From an uncultured Senegalimassilia sp. (GTDB lineage: Bacteria > Actinomycetota > Coriobacteriia > Coriobacteriales > Eggerthellaceae): 64,000 nucleotides of DNA. Numbering within the stretch: the stretch's first letter is position 1; each line of letters begins with the position of its first letter. Shown here piece by piece: positions 46,162 to 54,637 of this stretch. The translations under genes and the position numbers were made by a program. The notes under the pieces were generated by a model, which was not told the origin of the DNA, did not search any database, and worked only from the letters and a program-made list of their open reading frames with translations. The stretch spans positions 46,163 to 110,162 of the forward strand of contig CAKTWI010000002.1 of NCBI GenBank assembly GCA_934630815.1, read 5' to 3'.

Positions 46162-46227
46162 GTGTTACGGATTTGCAAATGGTGTTATGATGCGGGTAAT
46201 GTGTTACGCCTATCGGTGACGTAACAC
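46162..46227 (+). promoter_or_regulatory. Phased GTGTTACG-type operator boxes before the ABC importer
   Basis: Boxes GTGTTACG (46162), GTGTTATG (46182), GTGTTACG (46201) and the inverted CGTAACAC (46220) recur every 19-20 bp, about two helical turns. The last two form GTGTTACG-N11-CGTAACAC. A further ATTTGCAAAT palindrome lies between the first two. A related word, GCGTTACGGATATATG, lies just upstream of the tetR gene of the same locus (49871), pointing to TetR as the likely binder. Confidence 0.6.
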
Positions 46228-46267
46228 CACGCTTCGAGAACCAAGAACAAAGGGAAAGGAAAGCGGG

Positions 46268-47404
46268 ATGAAGAGGAAAACCTCGCTGAAGATCGCCGCC
46301 GCTTTTGCGGCGTGCCTGTGCGCTTGCGCGCTGATGTTGACGGGTTGCGGGTCGAATGGCGCATCGGATGCCGGATCGGCTTCCGATGCCGTCGACAATC
46401 CGGCCACGAAAACGGTGGTCGACGCCTATGGCCGTAGCGTCGATGTGCCGGCAGATGCCGAAACCGCCGCAACCGTTGGCAGCGGCGCGCGCTTCGTGGT
46501 ATACGCCGGCGCGCAGGACAAGCTGATCGCGGTTACCGAGATGGAAACCGATCCGGCAATGAACCGTCCGTACGCCATGGCGCACAAGGACCTGTTCGCT
46601 AACCTGCCCGCAACCAGCAACGGCAACCATCTTCTGGAGACGAACGTCAACGCCGAGCAGCTTATGGGGCTGAATCCCGATGTCATCATCTCCAGCCGCA
46701 GCGCTGAGGAGTGCGATGCGCTTCAGCATGACACCGGCATCCCCGTCATCGGCATTACTTACCAAAACCAGCTGTTCACCGACAACGTGTACAACTCCAT
46801 CTCCTGCGTTGCCCAGGCGCTGGGCACCGAGGAGCACGCCGATCAGGTGATCGCGAAGCTGAAGGAATGGGATCAGGACCTGAAGTCCCGCACCGCCGAC
46901 ATCGCCGATGCCGATAAGCCCAGCGTGTACGTCGGCGCCGTCAACTACAAGGGCGCGAAGAGCTTCACGGGCACGTGCGCGAACTATGCCCCGCTGGTGG
47001 AGCTGGGCGCGAACAACGTCGCCGATCAAACCGGTCAGAAGGCGGCGGTCGACGTCGACCTCGAGCAGATCGGCAATTGGAATCCGGACTACATGTTCCT
47101 CAATGCGGGCAATATGGACCTGATGAAGGCCGACTACGCTGCGAACCCGGCGTTCTTCGACGGCTTGAAGGCGTTCCAGGACAACCACCTGTACACGCAG
47201 CCGTTCTTCAACTTCAATGGCACCAACATCGACACGGGCATCTGCGACACGTATTTCATCGGCGCAACCATCTATCCCGACAAGTTCGCGGACGTGGACC
47301 TGCCCGCCAAGTACTCCGAGATCTATAACACCCTGATCGGCGCCGATTTCTACAAGACCATGCAGGAAAACGGCATGGACTTCAAGGCGCTGTCCTTCAA
47401 GTAA
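46268..47404 (+). CDS. ABC importer substrate-binding lipoprotein (iron/heme/cobalamin type)
   Basis: 378 residues. Lipobox ALMLTGC after a basic start. The PBP_like fold of the Fe(III)/B12 class is visible: TVVDAYGRSVDVPADAETAATVGSGARFVVYAG, LLETNVNAEQLMGLNPDVIISS, IPVIGITYQNQLFTDNVYNSI and a long backbone helix. It lies at the membrane surface and delivers ligand to the adjacent FecCD-type permease. The presence of an HsmA-like protein in the locus favours heme or a tetrapyrrole, but this is inference. Confidence 0.9.
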   Translation: MKRKTSLKIAAAFAACLCACALMLTGCGSNGASDAGSASDAVDNPATKTVVDAYGRSVDVPADAETAATVGSGARFVVYAGAQDKLIAVTEMETDPAMNRPYAMAHKDLFANLPATSNGNHLLETNVNAEQLMGLNPDVIISSRSAEECDALQHDTGIPVIGITYQNQLFTDNVYNSISCVAQALGTEEHADQVIAKLKEWDQDLKSRTADIADADKPSVYVGAVNYKGAKSFTGTCANYAPLVELGANNVADQTGQKAAVDVDLEQIGNWNPDYMFLNAGNMDLMKADYAANPAFFDGLKAFQDNHLYTQPFFNFNGTNIDTGICDTYFIGATIYPDKFADVDLPAKYSEIYNTLIGADFYKTMQENGMDFKALSFK

Positions 47405-47413
47405 GGCTCCGTT

Positions 47414-48508
47414 GTGCGGGAAGAGAAGCTGACGGCCGGCGGCCTTCCTCCCCAAAAGGGGCGGTCCGGCAGCGGCTACCAGGGTTATATCCGGCATAAG
47501 CGCATCGTCATCGCGGTGCTCGCCGTTTTGGTCGCGGTCATCGCCGTGGCCTCTATGGGGATGGGCTCCCTGCAGCTTTCCGCGCATGATGTCGTTTACG
47601 CATTGTTCGGGCAGGGGGATGCGCGCGCCGTCGCCGCGGTGCAGAACATCCGCCTGCCCCGGGTGCTGACCGCGGTGGTGGCGGGCATCGCGCTGTCGCT
47701 TGCGGGCTGCGCATACCAAAGCGTGCTGCGTAACCCGCTTGCCTCGGCGAGCACGCTGGGCATCTCGCAAGGTGCGGCGTTCGGGGCGTCCATCGCCATC
47801 ATCGTGCTTGCGGGAGGCGGCGCGTCGGCGGCATATGAGGGCGTGTCCTCGGCCGACCCCGTGACCACCGCGTTGCTGGCTTTTGCGGGCGCTATGCTCT
47901 CCACGGTGCTTATCTTGATGCTCTCGCGCGTCCGCGAGATGACGCCCGAGAGCATCGTGCTTCTGGGCGTGGCTCTGTCCGCAGTTTTCACGGCCGGAAC
48001 CACGATAGTGCAATACTTCGCGGAAGATTCCCAGGTAGCTGCGGTGGTGTTCTGGACGTTCGGCGATTTGAGCCGCGTGAGCAAGGACCAGCTTGCCCTT
48101 ATGGCGTTGGTCACGTTGATGGGGGCGGCGGTGTTCCATGCCTGCCGCTGGGACTTCAACGCCATGGAATCGGGGGAGGGCCTGGCGCATAGCCTAGGCG
48201 TGTCGGTTTCCCGCGTGCGCCTGGCGAACATGTTCGTTGCCAGCGCCGTCGCTTCCACGGTCATCGCGTTCTGCGGCATCGTTAACTTCGTCGGATTGGT
48301 CGCGCCGCATATCATGCGCCGCCTTCTGGGTTCGGACTATCGCTATCTGCTGCCCGCTTCGGCCATGGCCGGCGCGGGGCTTCTGCTGGTGTCCGACATG
48401 CTGTGCCATGTGGTCGTCGCGCCGCTGATCCTGCCGATTTCCGCCATCACCTCGTTCGTCGGCGCGCCCATATTCGTCTACCTGCTGTTCAAAGGGGTGA
48501 ACCGCTGA
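47414..48508 (+). CDS. FecCD-family ABC permease
   Basis: 364 residues from GTG 47414. About ten helices; the FecCD signatures IRLPRVLTAVVAGIALSLAG, YQSVLRNPLASASTLGISQGA, and VNFVGLVAPHIMRRLLGSDYRYLLPASAMAGAGLLLVSD are complete. It forms a homodimeric channel for the iron-complex, heme or B12 class. The stop shares one base with the ATPase start. Confidence 0.94.
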   Translation: MREEKLTAGGLPPQKGRSGSGYQGYIRHKRIVIAVLAVLVAVIAVASMGMGSLQLSAHDVVYALFGQGDARAVAAVQNIRLPRVLTAVVAGIALSLAGCAYQSVLRNPLASASTLGISQGAAFGASIAIIVLAGGGASAAYEGVSSADPVTTALLAFAGAMLSTVLILMLSRVREMTPESIVLLGVALSAVFTAGTTIVQYFAEDSQVAAVVFWTFGDLSRVSKDQLALMALVTLMGAAVFHACRWDFNAMESGEGLAHSLGVSVSRVRLANMFVASAVASTVIAFCGIVNFVGLVAPHIMRRLLGSDYRYLLPASAMAGAGLLLVSDMLCHVVVAPLILPISAITSFVGAPIFVYLLFKGVNR

Positions 48509-49260
48509 TGCTGGAGGCTCGTGACGTGCATTTCTCGTATCGCGCGGGAACGCCTATCCTTGCGGGCGTCGATGTCGATGTGCGTCCGGGGTCGTTTTTG
48601 GCGATCCTCGGGGTGAACGGCTGCGGAAAGTCCACGCTGCTGTCGTGCTTGACCGGGGCTGCGCGCCCCTCGTCCGGTCAAGTGCTCCTTGATGGCGTGC
48701 CGTTGGGCCGGGTTCACCGTTTGGAGCGGGCGCGGAAAGTGGCCTTCGTCGCCCAGCACAGCCATGCGAACAGGCTGACCGTGTATGATTCGGTGCTGTT
48801 GGGGCGCCGGCCGCATATGCAGGGCGCGCCCTCGCAGGAAGACCATCGCATCGTCCTAGATACGCTCAAGAGGCTTGACCTGGCGCGATGCGAGCTTCGC
48901 TATACCGACGAGCTGTCGGGCGGCGAATACCAGAAAATGGTGTTGGCGCGTGCGTTCGTCCAACAAGCCGAGACGCTGCTGCTCGATGAGCCCACGAACA
49001 ATCTCGATCCCGCTAATCAGCAGGAGGTGATGCGCGAAGTGCGCGCCGAGGTCGATCGGCGGGGCATCGCCGCGGCAGCGGTCATGCACGATATCAACCT
49101 GTCCCTGCGTTATTGCGACCGCTTCCTGTTTTTGAAAGATGGGGCCGTCGACGCGGTCGGCGGCATGGAAGTGGTGACTGCGGCGCAGGTCAAGCGCGTG
49201 TATGGAATGGATTGCGAGATTATCGAGCACCGCGGGCGGCGCCTGATCGTCCCGTTGTAA
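48508..49260 (+). CDS. ABC importer ATP-binding protein (FecE/BtuD type)
   Basis: 250 residues from ATG 48508. Walker A LGVNGCGKSTLL, Q-loop VAQHSH, signature LSGGEYQKMVLARA, Walker B LLLDEPTNNLDP, and H-loop VMHDINLSLRYCDR. It powers the preceding permease. The C-terminal part (VTAAQVKRVYGMDCEI) is typical of FecE-like ATPases. Confidence 0.94.
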   Translation: MLEARDVHFSYRAGTPILAGVDVDVRPGSFLAILGVNGCGKSTLLSCLTGAARPSSGQVLLDGVPLGRVHRLERARKVAFVAQHSHANRLTVYDSVLLGRRPHMQGAPSQEDHRIVLDTLKRLDLARCELRYTDELSGGEYQKMVLARAFVQQAETLLLDEPTNNLDPANQQEVMREVRAEVDRRGIAAAAVMHDINLSLRYCDRFLFLKDGAVDAVGGMEVVTAAQVKRVYGMDCEIIEHRGRRLIVPL

Positions 49261-49269
49261 GGGGGAATC

Positions 49270-49854
49270 GTGAACAAGATCGCTCAATATTTCGATGAAC
49301 GGGCGGACGGATGGGAGACATCGGGCAATTGCGAACGCAACCGCGTGCAGGGCGCCGTGCTATCGCTTGCTTGCGTGCAGGAGGGCGACCGGGTGCTTGA
49401 CCTGGGTTGCGGCACGGGCGTGATGATGCCGTTGTACCTTGAGGCGAAGGTTGCGTCCTCTACGGGCGTCGACCTGTCGCCGCGCATGGTCGCGTGCGCC
49501 CGCGAGAAGTTCCAAGGAGTCGATGCCGTGGACTTCATCGTCGGTGACGCCCTCGACCTTGACGAGAGCCGCCCTTACGACGCTGTGGTGATCTATAATG
49601 CATACCCTCATTTCATGGATAAGCCCGCGCTGGTTGAAAAGGTGTATCGTTTGCTGAAGCCAGGCAAACGCTTCGTGGTGGCTCACGGAACGGGTAAGGA
49701 CGGCATCAACCGGCATCATCAGGCGGTTGCCGCGGGAGTGAGCTCCGGCCTTCGGGCGGTATCCGTGGAAAGCGAGGTCTGGCGAACGCGTTTCGATATC
49801 GAGGCGCTTGTGGACACGCCCGCATTCTACGCATTCTCCGGAGTGCGCCTCTGA
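49270..49854 (+). CDS. Class I SAM-dependent methyltransferase
   Basis: 194 residues from GTG 49270, 9 bp after the ATPase. Motif I VLDLGCGTGVMMPLYLEA, acidic loop STGVDLSPRMV, motif II DFIVGDALDL, then YDAVVIYNAYPHFMDKPALVEKVYRLLKPGKRFVVAHG. The methyl acceptor is unknown. Such genes recur in corrinoid, heme or metallophore import operons, so it may modify the imported ligand (inference). Confidence 0.85.
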   Translation: MNKIAQYFDERADGWETSGNCERNRVQGAVLSLACVQEGDRVLDLGCGTGVMMPLYLEAKVASSTGVDLSPRMVACAREKFQGVDAVDFIVGDALDLDESRPYDAVVIYNAYPHFMDKPALVEKVYRLLKPGKRFVVAHGTGKDGINRHHQAVAAGVSSGLRAVSVESEVWRTRFDIEALVDTPAFYAFSGVRL

Positions 49855-49898
49855 GCGTTTCGCGCGTGCTGCGTTACGGATATATGAAAGGGCGCCGT

Positions 49899-50471
49899 AT
49901 GGCTCAAAGCATTGTTTCCCGGGAAGAGCTGCTGGAAAACGCGTATCAGATCGCGGAGAAAAACGGGGTGTCGGCGCTTTCGGTGCGCGGCCTTGCCAAC
50001 GCCACGGGCGTCAGCGTGGGAACGGTGTACCGCCATTTCTCGGCGAAGGACGAGCTGACCACCGCCACCATCCAGCTGTATTTCAAGCACGCGTTCTACG
50101 AGCGATTCTGCCACATCGACCCGCAGGTCGGGTTCGTGGACTATTGCCGCGAGATGCACGCGAGCATGCGCGAGGCCACCACGCACTTCCGCGAATGCTG
50201 GCTGCGCGGCATCGACGCGCTTCCCGCCGTCGAGAAGGCCGCCGCGCGCCTGCGCGAGTCCCAGCAGATCGAGCACATCCTCCACGGCCTCATGCAGATC
50301 TACGAGCACGATGCCCGAATCTCGGCAGATTTGCCCGACGGGTTCGATGCGGAAAGCGTGTGCAGGTTCGTCATCGAGAACGTCATGGGCAGCCTCCATC
50401 ATCAGGACGGCGACTGCAAAGTGCTGTTTGGCCTGCTAGAACGCACGTTGTACGCAAACGACGCGCAGTAG
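49899..50471 (+). CDS. TetR-family transcriptional regulator
   Basis: 190 residues from ATG 49899 (GAAAGGG upstream). The N-terminal helix-turn-helix is ENAYQIAEKNGVSALSVRGLANATGVSVGTVYRHFSAKDEL; the remainder is a helical ligand domain. It sits at the end of the importer operon and before the HsmA-like gene. It probably controls both through the GTTACG boxes at 46162 and 49871 and/or the palindrome at 50482, sensing the imported ligand. Confidence 0.9.
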   Translation: MAQSIVSREELLENAYQIAEKNGVSALSVRGLANATGVSVGTVYRHFSAKDELTTATIQLYFKHAFYERFCHIDPQVGFVDYCREMHASMREATTHFRECWLRGIDALPAVEKAAARLRESQQIEHILHGLMQIYEHDARISADLPDGFDAESVCRFVIENVMGSLHHQDGDCKVLFGLLERTLYANDAQ

Positions 50472-50481
50472 CGCGCGGAAA

Positions 50482-50505
50482 TGAACATCATGCCTTTGAT
50501 GTTCA
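50482..50505 (+). promoter_or_regulatory. 24-bp palindrome upstream of the HsmA-like gene
   Basis: TGAACATC-N8-GATGTTCA is a perfect 8-8-8 inverted repeat between tetR and the HsmA-like gene, about 90 bp before the latter's start. There is no T tail, so it is an operator rather than a terminator. Confidence 0.55.
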
Positions 50506-50592
50506 CATGGCCGGACCTCACTATGAATGGTGTCAAAGCGAACGCGCCATCGGGCGCCACCCGCAAACCCATTCGATTTTGGAGGTCTGAAT

Positions 50593-51072
50593 ATGAGTCC
50601 CATGCTTGCAACCGCTTCCGCCGTCATCTCCCTCGCGCTGGTCGCCTACACCATCGGCGTGTTCTCCGAGCGCCGCTCGGGCGAGCTTAAGCGCTCCCAC
50701 CTGGCGTTTTTCTGGCTCGGCCTGATCTGCGACTCCACGGGCACCGGACTGATGTCCATCATGGCGCAGAACAGCGGCGGCGCCATGTCCCCGCTGCATC
50801 CGGTCACCGGTTTCCTGGCCATCGCGCTCATGCTGTTCCACGCCGGCTGGGCCACCTACGTCGTCTTCCGCGGCAACGAGAAGACGCGCCGCGGTTTCCA
50901 TACGCTCAGCATCGGAGTGTGGCTGGTGTGGCTGGTCCCGTACTTCGTCGGTATGCTCATCGGCATCCCCGCGTTCCACGTTTCCGACCCCGTCGCCCTT
51001 GCCGCCGCTGCCGGCGTGGTAGCCGTCCTGGCCCTGGCGCTGCTGCTCTCCTCGAAGCGCTCCCACGCGTAG
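50593..51072 (+). CDS. HsmA-like (TIGR03987-type) four-helix membrane protein
   Basis: 159 residues from ATG 50593 with GGAGG 7 bp upstream. About five hydrophobic segments; family features are SAVISLALVAYTIGVFSERR, LKRSHLAFFWLGLICDSTGTGLMSIMA and HPVTGFLAIALMLFHAGWATYV with conserved histidines. The HsmA protein of Clostridioides difficile is a heme-sensing/heme-binding membrane protein that protects from heme and oxidative stress. The family match is from memory of the pattern, so the heme role here is inference. Confidence 0.7.
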   Translation: MSPMLATASAVISLALVAYTIGVFSERRSGELKRSHLAFFWLGLICDSTGTGLMSIMAQNSGGAMSPLHPVTGFLAIALMLFHAGWATYVVFRGNEKTRRGFHTLSIGVWLVWLVPYFVGMLIGIPAFHVSDPVALAAAAGVVAVLALALLLSSKRSHA

Positions 51073-51806
51073 GGGTTGGGTTTCCGCAGGTGGAGAAGCT
51101 GGTGAGGGTTGAAAAGCGCGGCAAACGCGAAGCCCCCACGTCTTATGGCTTTCTTGCTGCGGTTGACTCCCCGCAGGTTTCCGCGTCGAAGCTCTTGGGG
51201 GCTTCGGTTGTGAAGCCCCCAAGTTCCCACCGGTCCTCTCACAAAAGTCACTTGCCGCAAAAGCCGTCGCTTGATCGGTATGCGCTAATCGCGCACCGGT
51301 CGGGCGGCGGCTTTTTTGTTGGGATGCGGGTTTCCGGGGCCGCTTGCTTCCGGGGGTATGCCGTTCGTCTGGCTGGTGAATGAGTTTTAGGGCAATAGTG
51401 CGTGGATTTGTCATCCGCAAAGTGAAGTTGTGCGCTATAGTTTCACGCGTCGAATAATATCCAGGTGCGATTTGGGGGATCAAGGGGCCCGGTAGCATTC
51501 GAGGCGTGCGGCTTGTGTCCTTCTTGCTTTCCGTGGTATCAAGGCGTTAAACAGGTCTTCCTGCCTCGCGGCAGGTTAGCTTCTGTGTTTAGCTGTCAGC
51601 CCGGTGCCATGGATGTTACATTTCGTCACAATACGGCATCAAAAGCGTTACAGTTGCTGCAGCGGATGTAGTATGTGGAGTAGTATACGGGCTTTATCAA
51701 ACGATTAGCTTGCTACCGTAGGGCCTTTTGGCCGCTTGCGTGTAGCGGGCTAGGGTAAAGCCGATGTTGTGAATAGTTGGCTTACGGATTGTTGAAAGGG
51801 GGATCG
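51073..51806. other. Long intergenic region with hairpins
   Basis: 734 bp without a supported gene. It holds a perfect 12-bp hairpin (CTTGGGGGCTTC, 51194-51223) and a terminator-like structure at 51261-51318 ending in TTTTTT that may end the HsmA-like transcript. After 51400 it becomes AT-richer and includes a bipartite hairpin at 51549-51590 (CCTGCC-tcgc-GGCAGG inside AAACAG/CTGT). A 68-codon frame at 51465-51671 has no ribosome site and is not called. Confidence 0.45.
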
Positions 51807-52121
51807 ATGGCGGATCAGGCGGATGGCAACCTTGCCTCTAAGGGGAAGAAGGGCAAGTTGACCAATTCCCAGCTGCGTCTTCTTGGTTTCATCGCTGCTT
51901 GCGGCCCAGATGGTTGTTCCGAGGCCAAGCAAGAGCTAGCGAGAAATCTGCAAATCAGCTTGAAAACGGTGGATCGTGCGATACATCGCTTGCGCGAAGA
52001 GGGGCTTATCGTGTCGCACGCTCGTTTCGGGGAAGACGGCACGCAGCTGAGCAACACTTATATCGCTGCCGCAATGGACGGCGAAGACGATCACCAAGAC
52101 TCGCAGAGTGAGCAGGAATAG
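51807..52121 (+). CDS. Small winged-helix DNA-binding protein
   Basis: 104 residues from ATG 51807 with GAAAGGGGG upstream. LTNSQLRLLGFIAACGPDGCSEAKQELARNLQISLKTVDRAIHRLREEGLIVSHARFGEDG reads as a helix-turn-helix with wing, of the replication-initiator/MarR-like type. The C-terminus is acidic and low complexity. It stands alone between a long gap and the membrane LuxR gene; the target is unknown. Confidence 0.75.
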   Translation: MADQADGNLASKGKKGKLTNSQLRLLGFIAACGPDGCSEAKQELARNLQISLKTVDRAIHRLREEGLIVSHARFGEDGTQLSNTYIAAAMDGEDDHQDSQSEQE

Positions 52122-52154
52122 GCCTTTTGAGCTAGCAGGCTCAAAAGGCCTATT
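52117..52154 (+). terminator. Hairpin overlapping the stop codon of the winged-helix gene
   Basis: A perfect 16-bp stem (AATAGGCCTTTTGAGC with GCTCAAAAGGCCTATT, loop tagcag) begins in the final codons and includes the TAG stop. It is probably a bidirectional terminator between the convergent winged-helix and LuxR genes. Confidence 0.8.
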
Positions 52155-52258
52155 CCTTATCAAACCCTAAAAACATCAAGCCCCGAAATCGGCGGGGATG
52201 TATGCCGCTTCGCCTTACCCCGTGGTGATTGGTCGAGCATAGGCGGCAGGAAGCCTTC

Positions 52259-53698
52259 CTACTTCCCGAAAAATGCGCGGGTGAGGCCGGCTCGGGTTTG
52301 CGTGTCGGTCTTGCTGTAGATGTTGGTCAGGTGGCGCTGCACCATGCGCAGCGAAATGCCCAGGTCATCGGCCACCTGCTTGAGCGGGCGCTCGTCGGCG
52401 GTTACGGCGCGCAGCACTTCTTCCTCGCGCGGGGTCAGGCCGCTTCGGCTGATGAACTCGGCCTGCATCTCCTCCGGGGTCGGCGCGGCTGCGGCGGCAA
52501 GACCCGCCTGGATGGCCTTGCGTTCCCTGTCCGTCGACGGCAGGCGGAACAGCCCGGCGCCCACGAACGCAACGCTGACCAGCACGAGCAGGATCAGCGA
52601 CACGATCATCACGGCCGCGATGCCCGATTGCGTCAGCATCATGGAGACCCCCGACACGGTGAACGCGCACAGGTTGTTGGCGGCGCGGCCCATGCCCGCC
52701 CATAGCTGCGGCGTGCGCATGCGCGGCGCAAGTTGCAAAAACGTGGTGGTGAAGAACGTGACGAAGAATCCGGAGCTCAGATAGAACACGATCAGTCCGA
52801 TTACGGGGCTTGCCCCGGCCTCAACGGCCAGGATCGATATGGTGGACAGCACCGTGACTGCGAACATGATGAACCCCATGTAACGGTGCTCACGGATGTC
52901 GAACAGCACGCCGGCGGCAAGGCCGCTCGCCGCAAGGAACAGGCGCGGCCACGTCTCGACCGAGATCGAGCCTTGCGCGTTCGCAAGGGTAACCACGTTG
53001 TCGAGCGTAGAGAACATGCAGGCAAGAAGCACCACAAGCGCAAGAAGCCAAACAGCGCGGATAGCGGGCTTTGCGGCATCTGGGGTTGCTTGCTGCTTTT
53101 GACCTGCGGATTCGCAACCTTGTTCCCCAGCTGCCGCGAATATGGCAAGCGCGGCGATGCCGATGCACAAAACCGCCGCGTCCGCCATGCCCGCAGGCAC
53201 GAACTGGTTGCTCAGGAACTGCAGTAGAATGCCGGCGGCGTAAGCCGCGCCGGCCCCCTTGGCAAGCGACGAACTTCCCTCGAAGGCGCGCGCCATGCTC
53301 CAATGCGCTTCCGCGCCAAGGCTTCCCAGCAGGAAAAATGCGATACATCCCGCGATTTGCATGGCAAACGCGCTTTCCGCAACGGCAATCGTGACGAGGG
53401 AGGCAATAGCCCCGACGGCCTCGATCGCCCGAAGCGCGCGTCGACCCCCTGCCAGCTTCGAGATCAGCGAATAAGCCGGAAAACCGACGACGCTTGCGCC
53501 GAGAATCATCGCCTGCGCGCTCACAACCTCTTCGGCACTGACAAGCAGGCCGATTCGGCTGTCGAAGAAGAACTCACTTCCCAAGAATGCGAACGTGAAC
53601 AGCGCCAGTGCGGAAAGCGATTGGAAGGATTGTCTATCGACCGAGAACACGGCGCTCCTTGCTGTGCGGATGATTGAATCTGCAATCGATTCTACCAA
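52259..53698 (-). CDS. Membrane-bound LuxR-family regulator (12-TM N-terminus)
   Basis: 479 residues. The first 400 form about twelve hydrophobic helices resembling an MFS-like transporter core, and the end is a LuxR helix-turn-helix: LTPREEEVLRAVTADERPLKQVADDLGISLRMVQRHLTNIYSKTDTQTRAGL. Such one-component membrane LuxR proteins are strongly expanded in Eggerthellaceae, typically beside a transporter or oxidoreductase they control. No dedicated partner is clear here; the flavodoxin gene upstream on the same strand is the nearest. Confidence 0.9.
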   Translation of the reverse strand: MVESIADSIIRTARSAVFSVDRQSFQSLSALALFTFAFLGSEFFFDSRIGLLVSAEEVVSAQAMILGASVVGFPAYSLISKLAGGRRALRAIEAVGAIASLVTIAVAESAFAMQIAGCIAFFLLGSLGAEAHWSMARAFEGSSSLAKGAGAAYAAGILLQFLSNQFVPAGMADAAVLCIGIAALAIFAAAGEQGCESAGQKQQATPDAAKPAIRAVWLLALVVLLACMFSTLDNVVTLANAQGSISVETWPRLFLAASGLAAGVLFDIREHRYMGFIMFAVTVLSTISILAVEAGASPVIGLIVFYLSSGFFVTFFTTTFLQLAPRMRTPQLWAGMGRAANNLCAFTVSGVSMMLTQSGIAAVMIVSLILLVLVSVAFVGAGLFRLPSTDRERKAIQAGLAAAAAPTPEEMQAEFISRSGLTPREEEVLRAVTADERPLKQVADDLGISLRMVQRHLTNIYSKTDTQTRAGLTRAFFGK

Positions 53699-53819
53699 TG
53701 CTCATGTAGCGCACAGGTAAAAAGTTACAAGCGGCCAGCTTTTGCTGCGCGAGGGTGGGGGACGCCCAGCGTACGGGAGAACGTTCGACTGGTTTTGAGC
53801 AAGAGCATGGAAGAGCGCG

Positions 53820-54362
53820 TTACTGCCCGACGGTTTCGCTCACTAGATTTACCAGCTTCTCCAAATCGTCGGCATCGGGGTGGGATAGGGCTTTGTCGAA
53901 GTTCTCGATCATGGCGTCGAGATTGGGCATGTGATCAGGCTGCTCCTTCATCTTCACGTAGCGTTCGCGCACGGAATGCGGCATTTTGCCCTGGCACATG
54001 AAGGTCCCGATCACGGTGTTGCTGTCATCGATGAACGCCTTCGTTTTGTCCAGGATTGCCTGAAAATATGCCTCGCTGCCGCCGAAACCGGCGGTGCCGA
54101 ACAGGAAGATCTTCCGGTTCCTCAGCTGTTCCAGCAGCTTTTGCGCCGCCTGGTCCGGCACACCCTGGTTCGTCCAAAAGCCCACGAACAGCGTCTCAGA
54201 TGCGGGGATTGCGCCGGTGCTGTCATCGCAGTTGCCGTCCCCGTCAATGTTCCCAAAATACTCGCACGCCTCTTCCGGAAGCGCTTCGCGAACAGCCTCC
54301 GCAAGTTCGGCTGTATTTCCCGTCCTGCTGCTGAATACGATCGAATAACCCTTGTTGCTCAT
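53820..54362 (-). CDS. Flavodoxin-family protein
   Basis: 180 residues from ATG 54362; the longer frame adds an unrelated Arg-rich stretch. SIVFSSRTGNTAELAEAVREAL is the FMN phosphate-binding loop, ASETLFVGFWTNQGVPDQAAQKLLEQL and FLFGTAGFGGSEAYFQAIL complete a flavodoxin fold of the BilS/FldA-like short type. It should carry electrons in the cytosol for an unidentified reductase. Confidence 0.87.
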   Translation of the reverse strand: MSNKGYSIVFSSRTGNTAELAEAVREALPEEACEYFGNIDGDGNCDDSTGAIPASETLFVGFWTNQGVPDQAAQKLLEQLRNRKIFLFGTAGFGGSEAYFQAILDKTKAFIDDSNTVIGTFMCQGKMPHSVRERYVKMKEQPDHMPNLDAMIENFDKALSHPDADDLEKLVNLVSETVGQ

Positions 54363-54486
54363 ACCTGCCCTGCCTTCCGTTACTTCCGCATCTGTTTGCC
54401 TTTCAAAGCAGAATCGCCTTCGCATCGATTCTATCCCTCGGCAAGCTTCTGGCGCAGCATCGCGTGCCATCCTCCCCAAAACACAA

Positions 54487-54523
54487 AAGCCTGTGAGAGG
54501 AATCCCTCCTGCAGGCTTTTTGC
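54487..54523 (+). terminator. Hairpin, probable terminator
   Basis: AAAGCCTG and CAGGCTTTTT arms with an inner GAGAGGA/TCCCTC pairing lie between the flavodoxin and MFS genes. The tail suits plus-strand transcripts, although no plus-strand gene is called just upstream. Confidence 0.45.
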
Positions 54524-54538
54524 CGGCCGTTGTTTCTT

Positions 54539-54572
54539 CCGGACGCTTGGTGCTACGTCCCCGAAGCGTCCG
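54539..54572 (+). repeat. Palindromic intergenic element, family B, copy 3
   Basis: GGACGCTT and AAGCGTCC arms flank a GTGCTACGTCCCCG core shared with 6612-6642 on the opposite strand. Confidence 0.55.
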
Positions 54573-54596
54573 AGCGCGCCGCCCTCAAGACGCAAA

Positions 54597-54628
54597 AAGC
54601 CCGCGGGGGGATTCCCCGCGGGCTTCAC
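54597..54628 (-). terminator. Terminator of the carnitine-type gene cluster
   Basis: A stem GAAGCCCGCGGGG with CCCCGCGGGCTT is followed on the minus strand by TTTTTG, about 10 bp beyond the last gene's stop. Confidence 0.88.
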
Positions 54629-54637
54629 AACATTGCC

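Noticed and set aside
51465..51671. 68-codon plus-strand frame with a CPSC motif
   Set aside because: No ribosome site, no family pattern, and it lies in a gap with atypical composition; too weak to call.
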